Origin: Cenococcum geophilum 1.58
Taxonomy: Eukaryota > Ascomycota > Dothideomycetes > Gloniales > Gloniaceae
Length of the DNA stretch: 64,000 bases
Reading direction: 5' to 3'
NCBI GenBank assembly: GCA_001692895.1
Contig: KV748185.1
Span: forward strand, 1,674,001-1,738,000
A program made the translations under genes and the position numbers. Below the pieces are notes generated by a model. It searched no databases. It was not told the origin of the DNA and saw only the letters and a program-made list of their open reading frames with translations. Positions 59,501 through 64,000 of the stretch are shown here, piece by piece. Each line of letters starts with the position of its first letter. Within the stretch, counting starts at the first letter, position 1.

Positions 59501-60562
59501 TTTTTAGTTTCCTTATATATTACTCCAACTTAGTACTATACTAACTTAGTTACTATACGCCTTTTATATTATTAAGTATCTTTAATATTAACCTAACCTA
59601 TAATCTAATTAATCCCTAGATTATATTCCTATAACTAAAGTATACCTAATACTGCCTTATCTCGTCCTAATAGTAAGATATTAAAAAACATCTTAATCTG
59701 TCTCCCTTTAATAGTTATCTAAATAGGTCCTATTTTAAGATTAATAATACCTCCTCTATAGGCTATTAGATCTCCTAAAATTATAACTAATAAATAAGGG
59801 TACTCCTTCTATTTATAAGGTAGTTCTATCCGCTTAACTACTATTAGTAAAATATAGTTCCTTATTACTCCACTATCTATTAATACTTTAAACTATTAAT
59901 CTTACCAATTAACTTGTAAATTTAAGTATTATTCTTAAATTTCTTTAAGGGTCTAAGGCTCTACTACTAGCTCCCTCTAGTTCTATAGGCCTCTACTTTT
60001 CCTAACTATTAGCCGCTTAATCCTATTATATTTAGCTTACTCTTTAGCTAATACCTAGTTCGCTTTTTATCCTTAATATACTATAGATATATATTCTTTA
60101 GGCATTCCCACTACTATTATCCGTCTAAGTATTCTTCTATAAGAAATCTTCTTAGTTAAAGTATTAAATCCCCTAATTCTTAAACTCTTACTAAATACTA
60201 TCTATATATATATTTAGCATTCCTATACTATTACTTATCTAGCGCCTAATATATTCTTATAAGGTTATTCTAATTCTTTTTTTTATTATAGATTTTTATA
60301 TATATTGTATATGTTATTTATATATATAATACACTAGGTACTTTAGGTTAACTCTTAATTTGTCTTTATTCTTAAGTTTAAACCTTTATCTAGCTAATCT
60401 AAAGGCTAATCTATTATTTGTAGGTACTATAATTTACCTCTTACTTTTCTAGTCCTTTAATCTCTCTTCTAGATTTCTTAACGTTATAATTAATACTCCC
60501 TTAATATAACTTATACGTTTTTTTATAATTACTTAGTCTTAAATAACTTTCTTATCTAGCTA

Positions 60563-61299
60563 AGCTTAGACCCCCCGAACTCGGTTACCCCCTAAACTCG
60601 GACGGGTTTCCTATATAAAACGCCAGTTTTCTATCTCTATAAAAACAGTATTAGGAATATATTATTAATAATATAAAGTTTTAAACTTAAAGCCTATATA
60701 GTCTTAAGTAAATTTATTAAAAAAAATCTTTATACGCCTAAAATATAAAATAGTTTATTTTATATAGTAAAATGCCCTCTTAAAAAAACATACTATACTA
60801 TTTTAATAAATTTTTTAATNNTNTTTTTAAAAATATATAGCTATACGACACTAGATTTTAATTTTTATAGCATTTATATATATAAGCTTTTAAAATATAG
60901 CTATTTTAAAAATCTCCTATATAAAAAAACTAAAAATATATATAGGAAATTTTTAAAATAGCTATATTTTAAAAGCTTATATATATAAATGCTATAAAAA
61001 TTAAAATCTAGTGTCGTATAGCTATATATTTTTAAAAANANNATTAAAAAATTTATTAAAATAGTATAGTATGTTTTTTTAAGAGGGCATTTTACTATAT
61101 AAAATAAACTATTTTATATTTTAGGCGTATAAAGATTTTTTTTAATAAATTTACTTAAGACTATATAGGCTTTAAGTTTAAAACTTTATATTATTAATAA
61201 TATATTACTAATACTGTTTTTATAGAGGTAGAAAACTGGCGTTTTATATAGGAAACCCGTCTGAGTTTGGGGAGTAACCGAGTTTAGGGGGTCTGAGCT
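60563..61299. mobile_element. 737-bp near-perfect palindrome (foldback MITE) with TA target duplication
   Basis: The right half is the reverse complement of the left half almost base for base, meeting near 60930 with almost no spacer. Ends read AGCTTAGACCCCC and GGGGGTCTGAGCT, flanked by TA (60561-60562 and 61300-61301). Family F copy 1 at about 39216-39222 shows the empty site with one TA at this place. N positions at 60820-60823 and about 61040-61043 are mirror images. No coding frame. Confidence 0.85.
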
Positions 61300-63434
61300 T
61301 ATATATAGAAATCTTCCCACTTATTATTATATCGCTATCTATACTACTTTTAGTATAGCTCCGTAAGCGTATATAATCTATTTATAAGGAAATATCTTAT
61401 TATTGCTATATTATTGCAACCTTTAGTATACTATTCTTTAAATCTAGTTAGAACCCCTAAGTCCTCTTCTTATTCTAGTTCTTTAAGCTACTTTACTCTT
61501 AACGTGCCTACTTTAGGCCTATTAGTAATTTTTTTTATATAGGTACTCTAACCCTAAATCTACCTAGTATTTTTAACCCTTAATAGCCTCTTTATTCTTA
61601 CTACGCTTTAATTTAATTCTTAAATTTTTCCTAGTCTTCTCCTAGTTTATATCTAGCTATGTAATCCTCTAAATCTATAAACTTTATAATTTTAGTATTA
61701 ATCGTTTAACCCTAAGGCTAAACACTTTATTTACCTATTATAGGATTCTTTCCCTTTATCGCGGAAGCTCTATATTTTTAATTTTCTACCTCAATCTATC
61801 CTTATAGATAACTAGCTTATACTCTTATCCTTTCTTTAGATTCTTAAGTCTTATCTTTTATCTTATCTTAAAAATCTTAAGCCTTCGGCTTTTTGCCTTT
61901 ATTAAGTGCTAAAGTAGTTCGCTATCCTACTTCTCTTATATCTTATAAAGCGATAGATATTATATTTAATAGAGTCTTAATCCCTATTACTAATCCATTC
62001 TTTATAGTAAATTTAACTTCTGCCTCTATTATAATATCTTTAAGGTCTATATACTCCTAGTAAGCTACCTTTATTAGCTTATTATTACTAAATATTTTAC
62101 CTTTATTAAATTTATTATCCTTAATATCTAATCTATAAGATAGTTTGTTAGTTCCTTTAAACTTTAATAATTTTAGCTTCTATAGCTAATAGCTTACGCC
62201 ATACTTAGCATTCTTATAAATTTGGTATACGTTATTATAATAAAACGCGAAACTCTTAATTAAATACTCTTTAGTTCCTTATAGTATACTATTATCCCTC
62301 TATACATATATATTATCTACTAGTTTAGTTCCCTTTACTATATAGTTTCTCTAACTATCTTTATAGTCTTTAGTAAAATAACCCTATTTTCTGTAATTTA
62401 TATAAACTCCTTTTTTAAACCATTTTTTTACTATATAGTCCGCCTAAATATCTTCTGCCACTAAGATTTCTAGTTTAGCCTCTACTCCTTAGACCTTTAA
62501 TTACTTAATCCTTATTCTCTAAGTTTCTATAGTCGTTTACTTTTATATATTTTTAGTACTGCTTAGGTCTATTAACTCTAGTCTATTATTCTATAGTTTT
62601 TAACTTAGTTAATATATGCTCTACGCCTTATATAACTATAAAACTCTATCTTAACCTATCTTAGCCTATTCTCTTTAATAGATCCTATTATTAATCTTAA
62701 TTACTTAATCTATTAGTTCCCTAAGTATAGCCGTATCTTCTATTAGGATAATTACATCTTAAACGCTTACTTTAAGTCCCTGTTTATACTATGCTATAAG
62801 CGTCCTATTATTCTATTTAACCTATATAGCTAGTATTTAGAACTGCGTTATATATTTAATTGCTAAGGTTTATTATACTAGGTTTTAAAGCTTCCTTTTT
62901 ACTATAGTAGTTACTTCTAGGTCCCTAAATATCTATATAAATCGCTTTATAAATCCTCCCTAACTTAAAAATATAAACTTAACTTCTAGGTTTATAGTCA
63001 TACTTCTATTTTCTTATATCTTAGTAAGGTAAGGTTTAAACTACTTAAATACTCTTTCCGTTAGAAACAATCCTATATAGACCACTTGGTCCATTAGTAT
63101 AGTAAGCTTTACTTCCTCCTATATTACTTTAAAACGTATTTATACTAAAAACCCCTTAAGCTTTAACTTCTCCCCTAAAAATTGCTTAACTAATAGTAAC
63201 TTAACCTTTGCTGCTCCAATGCCATTAATTTATTCTTTAAGTATTCGGTTATTATCTGTTAATTAATTAACTATCTCCTATAGTTAATTTACCGTAACTA
63301 GCTGCGAATCTATATCCTATATATTAGTATCCCTACTTATTCCTAAAGTAGTTGCTACTATTAATAGCGTTATAACTAGTGCTTTTAGTAGTATATTATT
63401 TAACTTTATTAATACTGTAACTAGGTAGTAAATG

Positions 63435-63861
63435 TATAACGAAGCCTTATAGGAAATACTACGGTAGACTCGCTAATAGCCTAGGTATATAGGTAAATAA
63501 GAAGTTAATAATATAATAATAATAACTAGTAGAGTAGTTGCCTAATAGATTAACTTTAATTATATTCTAAGATTTACTATAAAGAAGAGAACTATCTAGG
63601 TAGGGACTATAGTCCTTTAAATATACAATACTACGCCTAAGAAATACTTAAGTATATTAGTACGTTAAATAATCTAAGTATATAACGTTCCGATAAATCT
63701 TATAGATTCTATATTCTGAACTTATAACGTAACTTACCACATAGCTCGGCTACCCGTTATTTTATAGCTCGATTGGTTCCAGCGCCTCCTAAACTATCAT
63801 AACTAACCCATTTATGTCTCTTCTTAGTAGTTATACTACTATTAATATAAGGTCTGTAACA
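63435..63861 (-). repeat. Family F 5' LTR (427 bp), copy 2
   Basis: Begins (plus strand) TATAACGAAGCC and ends GGTCTGTAACA, directly before the TTTTG duplication. Confidence 0.85.
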
Positions 63862-64000
63862 TTTTGCCTATATATCTTTAAAAGACTAGAAATCTAATAA
63901 TAGAATTCTAAAGGCTTATAATAAGACGTATTATATTAAATCTAATACCTTTAGTCCTTATAATTGATATATACGTACTAAGAGCGGCAGTTATATTAAG
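63862..64000 (-). mobile_element. Family H copy 2, continuation
   Basis: Co-linear with about 29568-29706 of copy 1 and runs off the window end. It shows that family F copy 2 interrupted this element. Confidence 0.85.

Larger units (their letters stand above)
55278..63861 (-). mobile_element. Full-length chromodomain Gypsy, family F copy 2
   Basis: LTRs 55278-55636 and 63435-63861 bound an 8.6-kb element read on the minus strand, with a C-rich (purine on the minus strand) tract just inside the left LTR. Target duplication TTTTA (55273-55277) / TTTTG (63862-63866), differing by one transition. Remnants: gag and leader (63400-60000), protease and reverse transcriptase (about 59900-58600), RNase H (about 58550-58080), integrase (about 57900-56950) and chromodomain (about 56830-56640). 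It was inserted into family H copy 2. A MITE (56310-56558) and a palindrome (60563-61299) were later inserted into it. The LTR length difference is due to indels. Fossil with many breaks. Confidence 0.88.

Overview
The window looks like a repeat-rich, AT-rich compartment of a filamentous ascomycete (Pezizomycotina) genome. About 59 of the 64 kb is transposon DNA whose cytosines have largely become T (and G become A on the other strand), with TpA everywhere and almost no open frame above 100 codons. This is the footprint of repeat-induced point mutation (RIP). Several sites shared by two copies differ only by C/T or G/A changes. The species cannot be fixed from the sequence.

Left part (1-22460). 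It opens with the 3' end of an LTR element (family G, LTR 480-682) inserted in the 3' part of a chromodomain Gypsy element (family A, 683-3048). An unidentified minus-strand tract follows. Next comes an Ngaro/PAT-like tyrosine-recombinase retrotransposon (4672-16544, minus strand) with split direct repeats in the order A1, ORFs, B1, A2, B2. A complete-length family A Gypsy element (7696-14610) sits inside it, with equal 187-bp LTRs and a perfect GGAGT target duplication. To its right are Gypsy fragments, a second family G 5' end and a Tad1-like LINE ORF1 relic.

Centre (22461-42256). A four-level nest: a solo LTR (28823-29047, duplication AATTG) lies in a minus-strand Gypsy (family H, 27962-37098), which lies in a plus-strand Gypsy (family E, 23277-38378, duplication GTCTC), which lies in a minus-strand Gypsy (family F copy 1, 22461-41757). 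Family F copy 1 abuts an opposite-strand family F 3' end, so two LTRs face each other.

DNA transposons and gene island (42257-52570). A Fot1/pogo transposase relic, an 853-bp pogo-like MITE and a 3.86-kb hAT element lead into about 4.8 kb of ordinary composition. This island holds a broken DUF3435/FluG-domain gene (relative of Starship 'captain' tyrosine recombinases, with a C2H2-type C-terminus). Convergent to it lies an intact 480-codon coiled-coil gene of unknown function. Three 99-bp tandem units follow.

Right part (52571-64000). RIP-mutated DNA resumes. A second family H copy (53883-55277, resuming at 63862) is interrupted by a second family F copy (55278-63861, duplication TTTTA/TTTTG). 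That copy carries a 249-bp MITE and a 737-bp almost perfect palindrome whose two arms even share mirrored N positions. Apart from the 480-codon gene no intact host gene is visible. The region reads as a transposon graveyard around a small gene island. Family letters A, E, F, G, H, J and S are labels used only here.
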